Shown piece by piece: positions 9,593-20,405 of a stretch of 64,000 bases of DNA. The notes under the pieces are model-generated. The model made no database searches and was not told where the DNA came from. It saw only the letters and a program-made list of their open reading frames with translations. Every line of letters begins with the position of its first letter. Position 1 is the stretch's first letter. A program made the position numbers and the translations under genes. Origin of the DNA: Blastobasis lacticolella (taxonomy: Eukaryota; Arthropoda; Insecta; Lepidoptera; Blastobasidae); assembly GCA_905147135.1 (NCBI GenBank), contig LR990064.1:13906001-13970000 (forward strand), written 5' to 3'.

Positions 9593-10042
9593 GTGGTCAG
9601 ATAATTCGTTTTATGGCCATACTTTTTCTATAATATACAATGAGGAGTTTTCCAGTAGGTATTGATTGATAGTTGGTTTCTAAAAGCATCAATAGATGGC
9701 GCTCCTGCAATTTTGGGAATATTTTTATAATCTGTATGATGGTGGCAGTGATATCATGCAGCCATCTAATACTAAACCTAAAAATAAAATGTTTATTTAT
9801 ATAAACATTACTGTTAAAGGTTGAACGAAGTGTAAAAAGAAATATTTATAGAATTTATTTTATTTTTATTTTATTTTATTTTCTTCGGAAAACAAACAGT
9901 ACTTAATAGCTAAATAGAATTAGTACAAAGAGTCTATTGACCATTTACATGTTTTCGCATATAAAAGTCTATATAATAAACAATAAACACTTGCCTAAAT
10001 TATTACGAAACCATGAATTGGATGCTTATAATAAAATAATAG

Positions 10043-10660
10043 TTAGGGAACTGAATCAAACCAATTTTTTGAGAGTGCAACCTTAAATGAATTTGATTTT
10101 GAATTAAAAAGATCAAGATGGGTACAGTCAGGCAGTTCATTCAATGAATTAGGTGCACGACAGAAGAATGAGTTTTGCCTATAGTTTGTAGAGCTTAGGG
10201 ATACAGATAATAATGGAGTTCGTCTAAGGGTCCTACTTGGTACTCGCAAATCTATCTTCGATAGAAGTTGAGGAGAGTCTACTTGACTCTGAGCTATCTT
10301 AACAAGGTAGACAATATCAGCAATGTTCCGCCTAACCTGCAAAGGTAAAATATGTTGCTTTTTACACCGCGACTCATAGTTTATTTCATTTTGCCCGCAC
10401 TTATACTGAAGGTATCTCATGAACCTTCTCTGTATAGACTCTAACCTATTAATGTAAATTTTGTATAATGGATTCCAGATTTGAGAACAATACTCGACAG
10501 TACTACGCACAAAAGAACAGTACAGTATTTTGATCAGTTTTATGTTATTAAACTGTGAGCTGGACCTCATAACAAAGCCCATAGCTTTGTTAGCTTTGGT
10601 GGAAATATATTCTATATGTTTATCGTATAGTAATTTCGAATCATGTATAACCAAGGTCAC
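10043..10660 (-). pseudogene. LINE reverse transcriptase, C-terminal part after frameshift
   Basis: This 205-codon frame continues the protein from the 10641-12318 frame. Family-like sequence resumes at VIHDSKLLYDKHIEYIS, directly after RDLG of the other frame, and the two frames overlap by 20 bp. The join looks like a small indel in the GACCTTGGT context. The C-terminus carries VRSTVEYCSQIWNPL (residues ~51-65), the usual thumb-side motif, and SLNELP near the end. It ends in the normal place, ~190 bp before the A-rich tail. The apparent start (GTG at 10660) is not a biological start. Confidence 0.88.
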
Positions 10661-12318
10661 GAATTTCGTTAACTATTTTTAAAGGTAACCCTTGAATCTG
10701 ATAATTGTGGGCAATTTTGAGTCTCTTACGTGTGAAAGTTATTGAATAACATTTAGAAACGTTTAATTGTAAATTATTCGCTGAACAATAATACTCAAAT
10801 CTGTTAAGATCCTGCTGCAGTAGATCACAGTCGATAACAGTATTTATTCGCTTAAAAATTTTCATGTCGTCAGCATATAGCAAAAAAGATGAATGAATGA
10901 AACATGAACTAACGTCATTAATAAAAATAATGAACAAAAGCGGCCCCAGCAGTGATCCCTGGGGCACTCCAGAAGGAACGTCCTTCCACACAGAAGAGAA
11001 CCCATTGATTACCACAGCTAGCGATCGATTTTCTATATAAGAGGTAAACCATCGGAACAGATTACCATGAATACCTGCTCTTAATAGTTTCTGTAGTAAT
11101 ATTTGATGGTCAATACGGTCGAATGCTTTCGTAAAATCCGTAAATATGGCATCCACTTGACCTCCAGCCTCCATAGATGCCGTTGCGTAATCGTAGAAGG
11201 ACAACAAGTTGGAGGTTGTTGAGCGCTTCTTTAAAAATCCGTGTTGTTCGGGGATGAAAAAGGACGAAAGAGAGGAATATACCTGCGAGTAAACTAACCT
11301 TTCAAATACTTTAGCAAACAAACATAGTTTAGATATTGGCCTATAGTTTTTCACATTGTTTTTATTTCCATTTTTGAGAATTGGAGTAATAAATGCTGAC
11401 TTCCAGATTGATGGCACTATACCCTCCTTAATAGACCTTCTGAAAATTATTGTTAGGGGCCTAGTTAAGCTATCTGCACATTTAACAATAAAAATAGGCA
11501 CAATATCATCAGGTCCTGGTCCTTTAGTTACATCAATAGAACTCAGCAGTTTGGAAACTGTGCTATGATCGATGTCAATATCCCCTATACAGTAATTGTG
11601 ATGCTGGTTACCATAATTATCGCGGCTTGCTCCAGTCAAATTACTGTTAGGATGAGATGGCGACGAGAGGAAGGTAGAATGAAAGTAAGTCGCGAAAAGA
11701 TTACAGACTGCTTCGCCAGAGCTGGCCGAACACCCCTCGTAAACCACAGTGGAAGGGATAGAATTCGAGTTTTTGTTTCTGGATTTAATATAAGACCAAA
11801 ACATTTTAGGAGCTTTTATGATAGAATCTTCTATATTTTTCATATAAATGTTATAACACTCATGTTCCAATACCTTTGCTCTCTTTCTCAATAGTGAAAA
11901 AGTGGCATAATCAGTCGAGTTTCCATATGTGCGATATTTTCTTAGAAACTTGAGCTTTTCTTTAAGTAATTTTTTTAGTGAGCTACTATACCACGGGGGA
12001 AATTTATTGTTACTGACATACTTATGAGGAATGTATTTATCCCTAGTATTATATAAAATTTGATAAAAAGAGTTGAGAGTGTCATCGAGAGAGGTATTAT
12101 ATAAATACGTGTCCCAATTTATTGCGTTTAACTCTGAGTTAATGCAATCGTAATCACCGGATTCATAAAAATATTTGATTCGGGAGTTTGATTTGAGGGG
12201 TTCAGTATTCGAAAGTGTTAGTAGGATCTGAAGAGACTTGTGATGTAGATCCTCAGTTACTAAGGGATCATCACATGGAGTCACTGAGACTTCTATGTTA
12301 CTCAGCACATAATCACTT
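10641..12318 (-). pseudogene. LINE reverse transcriptase, main part
   Basis: This frame gives a 562-residue product if read from 12329. The first three residues, MPT, come from MITE-1 sequence, so that start is an artefact of the insertion. Residues ~100-180 are the basic linker (PPWYSSSLKKLLKEK). The reverse transcriptase then shows GPGPDDI (~270-276), NYRPIS (~328-333), FTDFTKAFDRIDH with the catalytic Asp (~396-408), SGVPQGSLLGPLLF (~453-466) and YADD (~485-488). These are fingers and palm motifs in canonical order, all intact. LNVSKC follows at ~522. The frame then leaves the family reading at RDLG (~557-560) and ends within a few codons because of a frameshift. The role would be target-primed reverse transcription of LINE RNA in the nucleus. 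Without the endonuclease and with the frameshift it is presumably inactive. Confidence 0.92.
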
Positions 12319-12528
12319 GAAGTTGGCACTATGTTCCATTATTATTACAACCTCTAAAATGGTTGGAAGCTATTGACAAATACAATATTATCCAATGCAA
12401 CGTACCCAGTGTTTATATCCTGCTTGCTAAGAATCTATTTCAAGCGATTATCAATTACCAAAATTGTCGGGGCGCCATCTAGTGAGTAGTTAGGAATGCT
12501 TTAGATACCAATTGGAAAACTGCTCATT

Positions 12529-13560
12529 TCATAAAAATATGACAGGTCATATTGAGGTTTTGCACTGAGTAGGTGCAAAAAGTCTAGGTACTAAAAGATA
12601 TTCACTATCGAGTTAAGGTTCTATTTTTCGGGGAACACCTTATCTGTGTCTATATAAGAATAGTAAAGCTAATCGCAATGTACGAGGTGCAACACCAAGT
12701 TCGTATCGTAAATAAGACAATGGGAACGCGCCCAGCCCAGATTCCAAATTCAAAACGCGTTCCGTACGACACTGGCCGGATAAACTGTTCGGAACGGGCC
12801 GTTTCGTCGCAAACAAAAAAAAAAGAAAAAATAGAAAAATAAAATGAGATTCAATCGCTAGTACTGTTTGTGCACAGATCATTCCGGGGTTGCTTGCAAA
12901 GTTCTATCGCTGGATTGTCCAATTGCTTGCATTGCAAAGTTGCATTGTTTGCTTTTGATTTGTGTAGTGGATTTGTAGATGATGGAATGCAGACACCCTT
13001 ACTTTTACATTTGTATTATATAGGCTTAACTCTAAGTAGCTAGCTTGTACCTATGTTTTATGTATTATTTAATTTAGCATACTTACCACTAATAATTACC
13101 AACTACAAACATACAATTTGTTCCCTGATATTGTGTTTCACCGTTCGAAACTCTACTGGTAGCGCCCTCTATTAAAAATCAATGTTAAACTTATTTTTAT
13201 AACGTGAAATGTGGGTGCGCTTAAAATTAATGTGATGATTGGAGGCTGTGAGATTGTGCTGTTGGCGAATCTATACCAATTTCTGGCTTTATTTAATCAT
13301 CCCGACGTGTTAGAGTCTGTGAGTGTTCTACAGGATGCAATATAAATCTGTTGGATGGCTGGCCGTGTGGTGTAGTAGACTAGAATGACCAGACCAACCC
13401 CATAAATCAATGAGAAGATCCGTGGGGACTTCTATAGAACAGAAAATAAGCAGCGTTTCCTATTGATAATTTTCAACTTTGCGAAATGCATTTGCTAAGC
13501 TTATGAAGTGTACGAGTATATTGCCCTCCAGGGATAAAAATATTTTATAGAGTCGGTAAT
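12529..13560. other. AT-rich sequence, nothing firmly assigned
   Basis: About 1 kb without a recognisable gene. The stretch near 13364-13412 (GGCCGTGTGGTGTAGTAGAC...CCAACCCC) resembles the first bases of SINE-3, but the rest of that family does not follow. Confidence 0.45.
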
Positions 13561-13591
13561 ACATCATGTCTATGTCTATGTCTATGTCTAT
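13561..13591. repeat. TCTATG hexanucleotide repeat
   Basis: Four units of TCTATG after CATCATG. The same repeat ends a LINE-like 3' UTR at 56100-56153 and lies in reverse at 45436-45472, so it is probably a LINE tail and not an independent microsatellite. Confidence 0.8.
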
Positions 13592-13607
13592 CAGTAATAT
13601 CTAATAA

Positions 13608-13890
13608 TAATATCAGCCGAAAGACGACCACTGCTGGGCATAGGCCTTCACCTCCACAAAGGCCGGTCTTATGCCTTTGGCATCCAGCTGGTACCTGCGA
13701 TCTTTACCAGGTCGTCGACGCACCTGGAGGGAGGCCTACCTACGCTGCGTCTTCCGGTACAAGGTCGCTACTCGAGAACTTTCGTGTCCTATCGGCCATC
13801 TCTTCTGCGAGCTATGTGCCCTTGCCCACTGCCATTCCTCTTTCCTTCCGGCTATGTCGGTGACTTACTTCGCTTGCAGATCTCCTCATT
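13608..13890 (-). pseudogene. RTE-1 C-terminal relic
   Basis: Minus-strand sequence matches the RTE-1 copy at 1046 in order: the region of WRPRTGRRSVGRPP, the region of TRWTDDL, and the terminal block that encodes EAYAQQW there (here AAGGCCTATGCCCAGCAGTG). Small indels break the frame several times. Confidence 0.8.
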
Positions 13891-13905
13891 CCTTATTCGA
13901 TATAG

Positions 13906-14327
13906 CAATTTATTATATTTAGTTCAAATTTTGTTTTGTTGTTTTTTTTTTTTTTTCTCGTTTCACCGGCTGTAGCCGTGACTAGCAAGTAAATACTTGC
14001 TAATGCCTAATAAAGTGAAAATGCCGTAAAAATTGTATTCGATAAACATGTCTCTGACAATAACTAACATACTAAATAACAGCCCTGATATGCCACTAAA
14101 GCATAATAAAAGAACCAAGATACCAATCGAAAGGTACAATAAAAAGTTATAAAGCTTGTTTCATTCGTACTTAATTGACTTTCCTTGTAGTAAAATATTT
14201 TTACAATCGGAATGAAGTAGTGTTTCGTGCTTTTAGAACATAAATCTTGAATAAAATAGTGGGAAAGAACGTCTTTTCGGTCGATATTCTTTGTTCTATG
14301 TGTTCGTAACTTCGTTCGACGCGAGAG
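13906..14327. other. AT-rich spacer
   Basis: Contains a T-run at 13940-13957. No gene or repeat family is recognised. Confidence 0.45.
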
Positions 14328-14632
14328 CGGCGGTGGCAGAGTAATTGAGGTGTCCGACTCGTTAGCGAGAGGTCCCGTGTTCGAATCCTACTATGGACTA
14401 CCAATGACTCTTTTCTGAGTTATGTACATTAGTTGAATACTAACCGAAGCTCTTACGGTGAGGAAAAACATCGTGATGAAACTTGCACATTCGGCCAACT
14501 GAATGTCTAACCATGATCCAATCAGGTCAGGTTCCCCTGATACTATCAGCGGGTCATGGAGGTCAACTGGCAGTCACTCCATTGCTTATCTGCTAAATTC
14601 TGGATCATGCTCAAGGCGGATCCTAGCGCTCA
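14328..14632 (+). mobile_element. SINE-2 copy
   Basis: Head GGCGGTGGCAGAGTAATTGA with B box GTTCGAATCCTA, then all body blocks to GGATCATGCTCAAGGCGGAT. The 3' terminal ~40 bp and GATGAT tail are missing. Confidence 0.85.
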
Positions 14633-15017
14633 TTGAATTCCACTCACAAATTAATGTAAGTTCGTCATTTTAGTTAAGAGAAGAACTCAAAAATTCAACA
14701 CCCTATGGGCTTGAACTAGTTTAAACTTAATCCACATCCTGCTCAGCATTAATCTGTATAAATAAAGAAGAACATCGGTCTGAAGTCCTACCGCTCTCTC
14801 CTTACGATAGCATTTGCGTCAGCTATATGACCTCATCTCGCTCACTCCATACGCGGCGCCGTTCTCGAACGAGCGAGATGGCCAGAAATAAGCTAAAATA
14901 GCCTTATCACCAGTACACCGGGATAATCAAAGCCTGAGAAAGGTAGGCGATGGAGGAAAAAATACATGAATAAAATGTAGGAGTAATATACATTTATACA
15001 AGTATGGTTCGGAATTA
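14633..15017. other. Spacer with a hairpin
   Basis: No gene is seen. An inverted repeat, CATCTCGCTC and GAGCGAGATG, lies within 14830-14882 around a GC-rich loop. Confidence 0.5.
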
Positions 15018-15263
15018 AAATAATAAATAAATAAATAATCGTGGACAAAGCCCCAAACTGAACAAAGCTTGTGCTATGGGTCCTAGCTAACTGGTATACT
15101 AAATATATACTTTTTTTTAAATACATACTTATTATACATAGAACACCCAGACCCGTAACAGAAATTAAAATTCATCATTTAAATTTCTGCCCGGCCGGGA
15201 ATCGAACCCGGGACTTCTTGCGTGGCTGACTGGCATGTTGACCACTGAACCACTCAGGTCGTC
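15018..15263 (-). mobile_element. SINE-1 copy
   Basis: Near complete, from an AAAT tail through AAGCTTGTGCTATGGGTCC and GACCCGTAACAGAAATTAAA to the tRNA head with B box (complement of GGGTTCGATTCCC). The ATGGCGCTGTGTG block is partly deleted. Confidence 0.88.
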
Positions 15264-15818
15264 AAAATGCATACTAAATAAGCTGAATGAATAAGCTTAT
15301 GTGTAATCTTTACTTGTAAGTAATCTTCCTGCTACCTTTTGTCAACTGTTATCTCTCCTGGTAGACTGGTAGATAATGCTATTTTAGCTTTAAGTCCGCC
15401 AATGTACTGTTTGTGCATGAAGTATAAATAAATAAATAAATACATATAAAGAAACTACGTGTAACTAAAAACTAAGTTAGTAATAATGAACACAATAACT
15501 CGAGTTAGGCTGTCGGACCCCTGTACCAATTACTCAAATTCAGGAAAGCATAATTGAAAAACAACACAAAACAAACTTTTCCATTTTTAACATTACGCGT
15601 CGGCAAACAAATAAACAAAATTATGCTTTGGCATTCATAAGGCTGATCAATCCATCACATTTTTATTTGTATAGGGGGTAGAACTGGATTGGGGAGCAAT
15701 CTACTTTTGACGCAGCGTAGGGTATACATAATTGGTAGAAATATTACCTACATGGTATTTCCAACCTTATCCTCTGAAAAGTGACTAAATAATGTCATAG
15801 AGACAGGTCATCTAATAC
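15264..15818. other. Spacer with a possible LINE tail
   Basis: At 15330-15450 the text GCTTTAAGTCCGCCAATGTA...AAATAAATAAATA resembles a LINE 3' end. The rest is unassigned. Confidence 0.35.
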
Positions 15819-15821
15819 CTG

Positions 15822-16235
15822 CTGGTCTAAAAAGGCTACATTAACGTTTCATATTATCATAGGAGCGTCGGTGGCCGAGCGGTTAAGGTATCCGACTTGT
15901 AAGCAAGAGGTACCGGGTTCGAATCCCGCTGCGGCCATGTACCAATGACTCTTTTTTGACTAACGTACATTAGTTGAATACTAACCGAGGGAGTAAAAAC
16001 GTCGTGATGAAACCTGCACATTCAGGCGGCTGAATGTGTAACCATGATACAATCTGGTCAGGTTTCCCTGGGTCACGGAGGTCAGATGGCAGTCGCTCCA
16101 CTGTAATTACCTGATTGGCCAAATCCCGGATAAAGGCCGACCCCGGGCTCTCGTGCGCGAGAGCACACCCGGGACATTAACGCCGAGATGATGATGATTG
16201 TATTATAAAACGCTAATAAGGCCTTTGTAGACCCC
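15822..16235. mobile_element. MITE-6 copy with a SINE-2 inside
   Basis: The left inverted repeat CTGGTCTAAAAAGGCTACAT is at 15822-15860 and its partner (GGCCTTTGTAGACCCC) at 16200-16235. CTG flanks the element on both sides (15819-15821, 16236-16238), as it does for the copy at 36722. A full SINE-2 occupies the centre. Confidence 0.75.
15861..16199 (+). mobile_element. SINE-2, full length, inside MITE-6
   Basis: Complete copy. Head AGGAGCGTCGGTGGCCGAGC, A box TGGCCGAGCGG, B box GGTTCGAATCC, full body, and 3' end GCCGAGATGATGATGATTG. TATTAT at the left junction and TATTAT at the right may be the target duplication. Confidence 0.92.
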
Positions 16236-16254
16236 CTGATATATAAAAAAATAT

Positions 16255-16400
16255 CTGTACAGTAAGTTTGAGAGGAATGTCCCCCGATTGCTCTCTTTAC
16301 AAACTTACGCTATCAAAATAAATAAAATTTTGTAGACGCCATTCAGAAACTAATATCTATACATGTTTGTCAGATTTTCGTTAAAATATATCGTTTCAAA
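16255..16400. repeat. REP-R dispersed repeat
   Basis: Shares CAGATTTTCGTTAAA and AATTTTGTA blocks with 23590-23720 and part with 38940-39046. Non-coding, family unknown. Confidence 0.5.
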
Positions 16401-16401
16401 G

Positions 16402-16535
16402 TTATACTATGTATAATAAGTATGTATTTTAAAAATATTTATAAGTAGTATATCAGTTAGCTAGCACGCATAGTACACAAGCTTTGCTTAGTTTTCGACG
16501 AGATGGCGCTGTGTACTTTGTCCACGACTTTTTAA
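16402..16535 (+). mobile_element. SINE-1, 3' half
   Basis: Begins ATGTATAATAAGTATGTATT and runs through the AGATGGCGCTGTGTAC block to TTGTCCACGA. The tRNA-like head is missing. Confidence 0.8.
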
Positions 16536-16581
16536 ATTTAATTATACGGGAATATATTATACTACATGTATAATATATTCC

Positions 16582-16815
16582 CATGGGTGTCGTACAAGGC
16601 GACTAATGTTTTCGAGGCAAAAGATCAAGAATCTCCGTAGTCTGGAAAATGGGCAGCAGCATTTTCCATTGTTATATTTAAACACTGCGATCTCCAACCC
16701 GCCTGCCAAGCGTGGAGATTATGGCAATAACCTCCCCCCCCAAACAATCCCCTTTCGTGGGAGAGGCCCTGAGTCCTGCAGTGGACTGTTACGGGCTGTG
16801 ATGATGATGATGATA
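16582..16815 (+). mobile_element. SINE-3 copy
   Basis: Starts CATGGGTGTCGTACAAGGCG and ends TTACGGGCTGTGATGATGATG. The first ~50 bp of the family are missing. A 75-codon open frame crosses it but also appears in several other copies only because the repeat is shared. No protein similarity is evident. Confidence 0.8.
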
Positions 16816-17159
16816 TTATACTACAGTATATAAATTACCCATCTCCGAAGAAGTACAGCCCCTAGTTACTCGTTTCAAGAAAAAGCTCTCACAAGTACAC
16901 GAAATTAAGAAAACCCCACCATTAAATAACACAGCAATCAATCAATACAAGGACAGATCGCGTGTCCCAAATTGCGCGGAAACCACTCAATCGGTTACAC
17001 AATACCGAAAGCATGTCATCAGTCACCATTATTACCTTACAATAACCAGATAGAACAATGGTTCTCAAACTGTAGTCCCGATTACTCGAGTATGCTGCCG
17101 TAATCGGTAAACAGCTGACAGAGCATGGCGAGTTGTAAAGCGCTCAATAGAAAAGACGT
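16816..17159. other. Unassigned spacer
   Basis: No gene or repeat family is recognised. Confidence 0.45.
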
Positions 17160-17400
17160 CGATAGAAAAACATTTACATATACTCAGATATTTTCTAAAC
17201 TACTGAACCAATTTTAATGAAACTTAGCTAAGAATTTAAATGAATTTCATGAACTAAACTACAAAAAAAGCTAAGAACCATATTGATGAAACTGTCTTCC
17301 AAAAAAAAGAGAAAATCGCATCCAAATCAATATATCCGTTCGGAAGCTGCGATGTGACAGAGAGACACATACAAAGCTACAGATACATAGAGCCACAGAT
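17160..17400. repeat. REP-O dispersed repeat
   Basis: Shares words such as CTACTGAACCAATTTTAATGA and GAAGCTGCGATGTGACAGAG (given here as separate short matches) with copies at 25190, 26455, 56950 and 57600. Non-coding, probably an old transposon remnant. Confidence 0.5.
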
Positions 17401-17502
17401 ACTTTTTTCGTCGAGGATTAAGATCTGCATATTAAATAAGAATCCTGTATTCTGGCAAATATTGAATGATTGACTGAAATAAGAAAGGACTTCCCAAATT
17501 CA

Positions 17503-17665
17503 CTCATCAGCCAGAAGACGCCCACTGCTGGGCATAGGCCTCCGCCAGAGATCTCCACAAAGGCCGGTCCTGTGCTTTCCGCATCCAGCTGGCACCTGCG
17601 ATCCTTACCAGGTCGTTGGTCCACCTTGTAGGAGGCCTACCCACGCTGCGCCTTCCGGTACGTGA
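17503..17665 (-). pseudogene. RTE-1 C-terminal relic
   Basis: Minus-strand match to the last ~55 codons of RTE-1 (TRWTNDLVRIAGASWMRKA region) ending just before the stop. The GAT tail is reduced to TGATGAG. Confidence 0.82.
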
Positions 17666-17753
17666 GTGGGTGGATTCACTAGATGGGTGGAAAATTCGAC
17701 CTGTTGGGGAATAAGATCATCGTGGCCCTCATCATCTCATCACTATATGACCA

Positions 17754-17889
17754 GGGGCCCTATTTTTGAACCGGTCGCATCGACGCGCGAGCTCGCCTTC
17801 TAATGCCTGTCTTTTCTATCTCTAGCAACTTACCACGAGTGTAAAAGAGATAGGTAGCATCGCATGGTTGCAAGTGATTCAAAAATGTA
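17754..17889. mobile_element. MITE-5 copy 1
   Basis: A ~135-bp foldback element. It starts GGGGCCCTATTTTTGAACCG and ends near TGATTCAAAAATG. A better preserved copy lies at 42754-42896. Confidence 0.65.
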
Positions 17890-18094
17890 CACAGCGCCAT
17901 TTAGCCCCAAAGTAAGTAAAATGTTCGATGCCAGAAAACTGACAAACTCTTAATTTTTTTTTTCAGTCACACTTATTACACATATAACACTATTTATTAA
18001 AATTAATTATTGAAATTTTTACCGGCCGGGAATCTAACCCGGGGCCTCTGCATGGCAGACCGGCATCATAAGCAACTGAACTACACAGGTCGTT
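17888..18094 (-). mobile_element. SINE-1, diverged
   Basis: All blocks are present but diverged: ACAGCGCCATTTAGCCCC, the central ACACTTATTACACATATAAC, and the head with a mutated B box. Confidence 0.8.
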
Positions 18095-18150
18095 AATATG
18101 TTAACTGTATAGTGATCGAAACATAGATAGATAGATAAATTAACACTATA

Positions 18151-18345
18151 TCTTTATATATATAATTCTTCTGTGAGTGTGTATGTCACTGAACTTCTCT
18201 CAAACGACTGGACCGATTTTGATGAAATTTTTTGTGTGTGTTCAAGGGGATCTGGGAATGGTTTAGATTCACAATTTTGTAAAAAAAGTTTGAAATTTTC
18301 AAATTAAAGACGTGTAGACAGGACAACGTCTGTCGGGTCCGCTAG
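18151..18345 (+). mobile_element. HEL-1, short Helitron-like element
   Basis: It starts TCTTTATATATATAATTCTT and ends GGGTCCGCTAG, and lies exactly between an A (18150) and a T (18346), as Helitrons do (A|TC...CTRR|T). Just before the end, GACAG and CTGTC can form a 5-bp stem around GACAACGT (18317-18334), where Helitrons carry a terminal hairpin. It has no coding capacity, so it would depend on a Rep/helicase supplied elsewhere. The ends are seen directly; the class is inferred. Confidence 0.7.
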
Positions 18346-18394
18346 TTACTTATAAAACATAACAGTATCAATCAGTTACAGTAACAAGAAACAC

Positions 18395-18460
18395 ATATTA
18401 TGAGCAAAGGCGGCCTTATCGCTACAAGCGATCTCTACGGTTGGCTAAGAATAGATTTTC
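18395..18460 (-). mobile_element. LINE 3' end fragment
   Basis: Minus-strand GAGATCGCTTGTAGCGATAA-type sequence followed by GGCCGCCTTTGCTC resembles the 3' end inserted at 21231-21328. The family is unknown. Confidence 0.4.
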
Positions 18461-18750
18461 TATTGTTAAAAATTTATTGGTTCACACTTGGAAAGATTGA
18501 GAACCCCTGGCTATGTCAAACTACCCTACAATAGGGATCGTAATAATTGTCACAACGTTGGACAGTATCTAGCGATGACATCGGTAGATAAGCTTGATCC
18601 CTGTAGTAACAATTTGTGTGAATGCCCATTGGGGTGTTCAGTGCTTTGATACTGTTAGCTTCTCCAGATAAGATAGGCGTACAGAGGCTTGGATGATTTG
18701 ATATATTGCAATTTTGATTGAATTTCAAGATAAATCCATATTTGTGTATG

Positions 18751-18860
18751 ACAGTGTATTTTCATCGCAAATGTTATCGGGATTATTACCACGGTTAGTA
18801 TTATTTTTATCTCGATATTTCGATACAATTCTCATAACATTTGCGATGAAAGTGTAGTGC
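18751..18860. mobile_element. MITE-7 copy
   Basis: Arms of about 26 bp (GTATTTTCATCGCAAATGTT at the left, AACATTTGCGATGAAAGTGT at the right) enclose ~57 bp that includes ATCTCGATATTTCGAT. Related elements lie at 33525, 45937 and 53690. Confidence 0.75.
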
Positions 18861-19423
18861 ATAACCACGAAACTCTTGAAACCTCGACTACTCGACTCGA
18901 AACTCTTGAAAAAATCGACTGTGAATTATTATTTCTTTTTACAAGTTTTTAAAACTTGCACTGTTTGTAACTGTATGTATGTTTAAGACAAATTTAGCAA
19001 GACTAATTGAATTCCCTGGCGTTCAATACAGCTGAAATTTGGTACGGATATGTATCTTGGATAACAATGATTAATATGGTACCATAGAGCTGGTCTGATG
19101 ATGGAGTCGAAAGATGTTCATGGGAACTAATGAAATTAACAAAATAACTCCATCATGTTATTTTATTACGTTATAATGGCACATATAATTTTTTAAATTC
19201 TTCTTTTCGGTGACGTTAATGTGTCTGAAAAGCGAAACTGCCAAGAGGACAAACAAAAAAAAATGTATTTGTTCCGACTTCTTGTGGGTTTTCTAAATCT
19301 CTATTATCGCTACAAAGTAGAATATTTTTCTTGTAAGTGATGACGTAACCCCCCTAGTGGCGCCCTCATAGTCCATACATACTTACGCCCTTGTCCCATA
19401 GCGGTTGGCAGAGACTAATAAAA
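18861..19423. other. Unassigned spacer
   Basis: No gene or repeat family is recognised. Confidence 0.45.
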
Positions 19424-19660
19424 TAATCATCTTGCTATTAATATCCTGGTTATCCCAACGCGCGCGAGGGTGCGGGGTCCTTAAGGAACCAAACCAGATG
19501 GTTACGTTACGCTGTCTACTCTCACCGTAAGAGCATCAGTTAGTACTAAACGAATGTACACAACTCAAAAAACGTTGTTAGTAATGGCGGTACCGAGGTA
19601 TTGAACCAGGTACCTCTTGCTTACGAGTCTGACCTTCTAACCATAAGGCCACCGACGCAC
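19424..19660 (-). mobile_element. SINE-2 with internal deletion
   Basis: 3' end (ATAATCATCTTGCTATTAAT) and tRNA head (AAGGCCACCGACGCAC) are present. About 110 bp of the central body is missing. Confidence 0.82.
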
Positions 19661-20207
19661 TCAAAAAGAGGCAGAGATTATCGAGCTCCAAACGCCTACA
19701 ATCCTTCGTAGGCTCGTAGCGTATGTCTACAGCTCGTAGCTTCATAGCTACGAGATGTAGGTTAGTTATTTATTTTTACTTAAAAGTTAGCGTAATTATT
19801 TTTACAAGGTTTTTCGTTAGACCCACTTCCCAGCGATCAATTGAGCTGAAATGTTGTATACCTGTATATCATAAATACTGTTTTAACAAAATAGTTCTAC
19901 GTACTTAAATACTCACAGTTTCTGCAGACAATTGTAGTAAAACGTATTAACATACCTGCAACAACAAATACATATTATATTATTGTACAGAAATAGCAAA
20001 AATATATACATAAACTTTTCGGATCTCTATAAACATTGGACTGTGCCACGGGATCCGGAATGAAAAGCCCATGTCGCATTATGAATTATCAAAATCGATT
20101 CAATAGTCTCGGAGATTACCCCAATATACAAACAACGATACAAACTTTTCCCTTTAAGTAAAGATTTGAAAAGCACGATTTATTCTATGTAAATTACTTG
20201 CTTTTAA
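19661..20207. other. Unassigned spacer
   Basis: No gene or repeat family is recognised. AT-rich. Confidence 0.45.
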
Positions 20208-20405
20208 CCATGATCCAGGATATGGCAGATCAGGTATTTACAGTGAAGCGACAACCTCCTGACCTACGCGACCTTGTTAACTGGGGACCAGAAAAGCACA
20301 TGATCCATCATTGACCAGATTGGATAGTATGCTAATAAGGATAATGTTTTTCCTGACCATAACAGCAGCAGTTTGTGTCCAACTAATGTTCAGCTACCAC
20401 TGGAC
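20208..20405 (-). mobile_element. SINE-2, diverged partial copy
   Basis: ATGATCCAGGATATGGCAGA, then a body with several indels, to CCAACTAATGTTCAG. Head not recognised. Confidence 0.65.

Larger units (their letters stand above)
9854..12320 (-). mobile_element. 5'-truncated Jockey/CR1-type LINE
   Basis: A ~2.47-kb minus-strand LINE lies cleanly between the two halves of a MITE-1. Its 3' end, read on the minus strand, is an A-rich tail built from AAAAT repeats (9856-9891). Its 5' end falls inside ORF2, just before the linker that precedes the reverse transcriptase, so ORF1 and the endonuclease are gone. The trinucleotide GAA occurs at both junctions (9851-9853 and 12319-12321) and may be a very short target duplication. 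Only one frameshift is visible, which suggests a comparatively young insertion. The exact clade (Jockey, CR1 or a relative) needs a phylogeny. Confidence 0.9.
9639..12528. mobile_element. MITE-1 copy split by a LINE
   Basis: Left part 9639-9853, right part about 12322-12528. Together they match the uninterrupted copies at 38488-38899 and 61522-61946. The ends are inverted repeats, AATGAGGAGTTTTCCAGTAG and the complement of TTGGAAAACTGCTCATT. The host MITE has no coding capacity. Confidence 0.9.

Noticed and set aside
13364..13412. A SINE-3 head.
   Set aside because: Only about 45 bp resemble the family start and the body does not follow. Too weak to list as an element.
15861..15940. Genuine tRNA genes at the SINE heads.
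   Set aside because: The Pol III boxes are present, but the sequence does not close an acceptor stem and is followed each time by the same SINE body. The same holds for SINE-1 heads.
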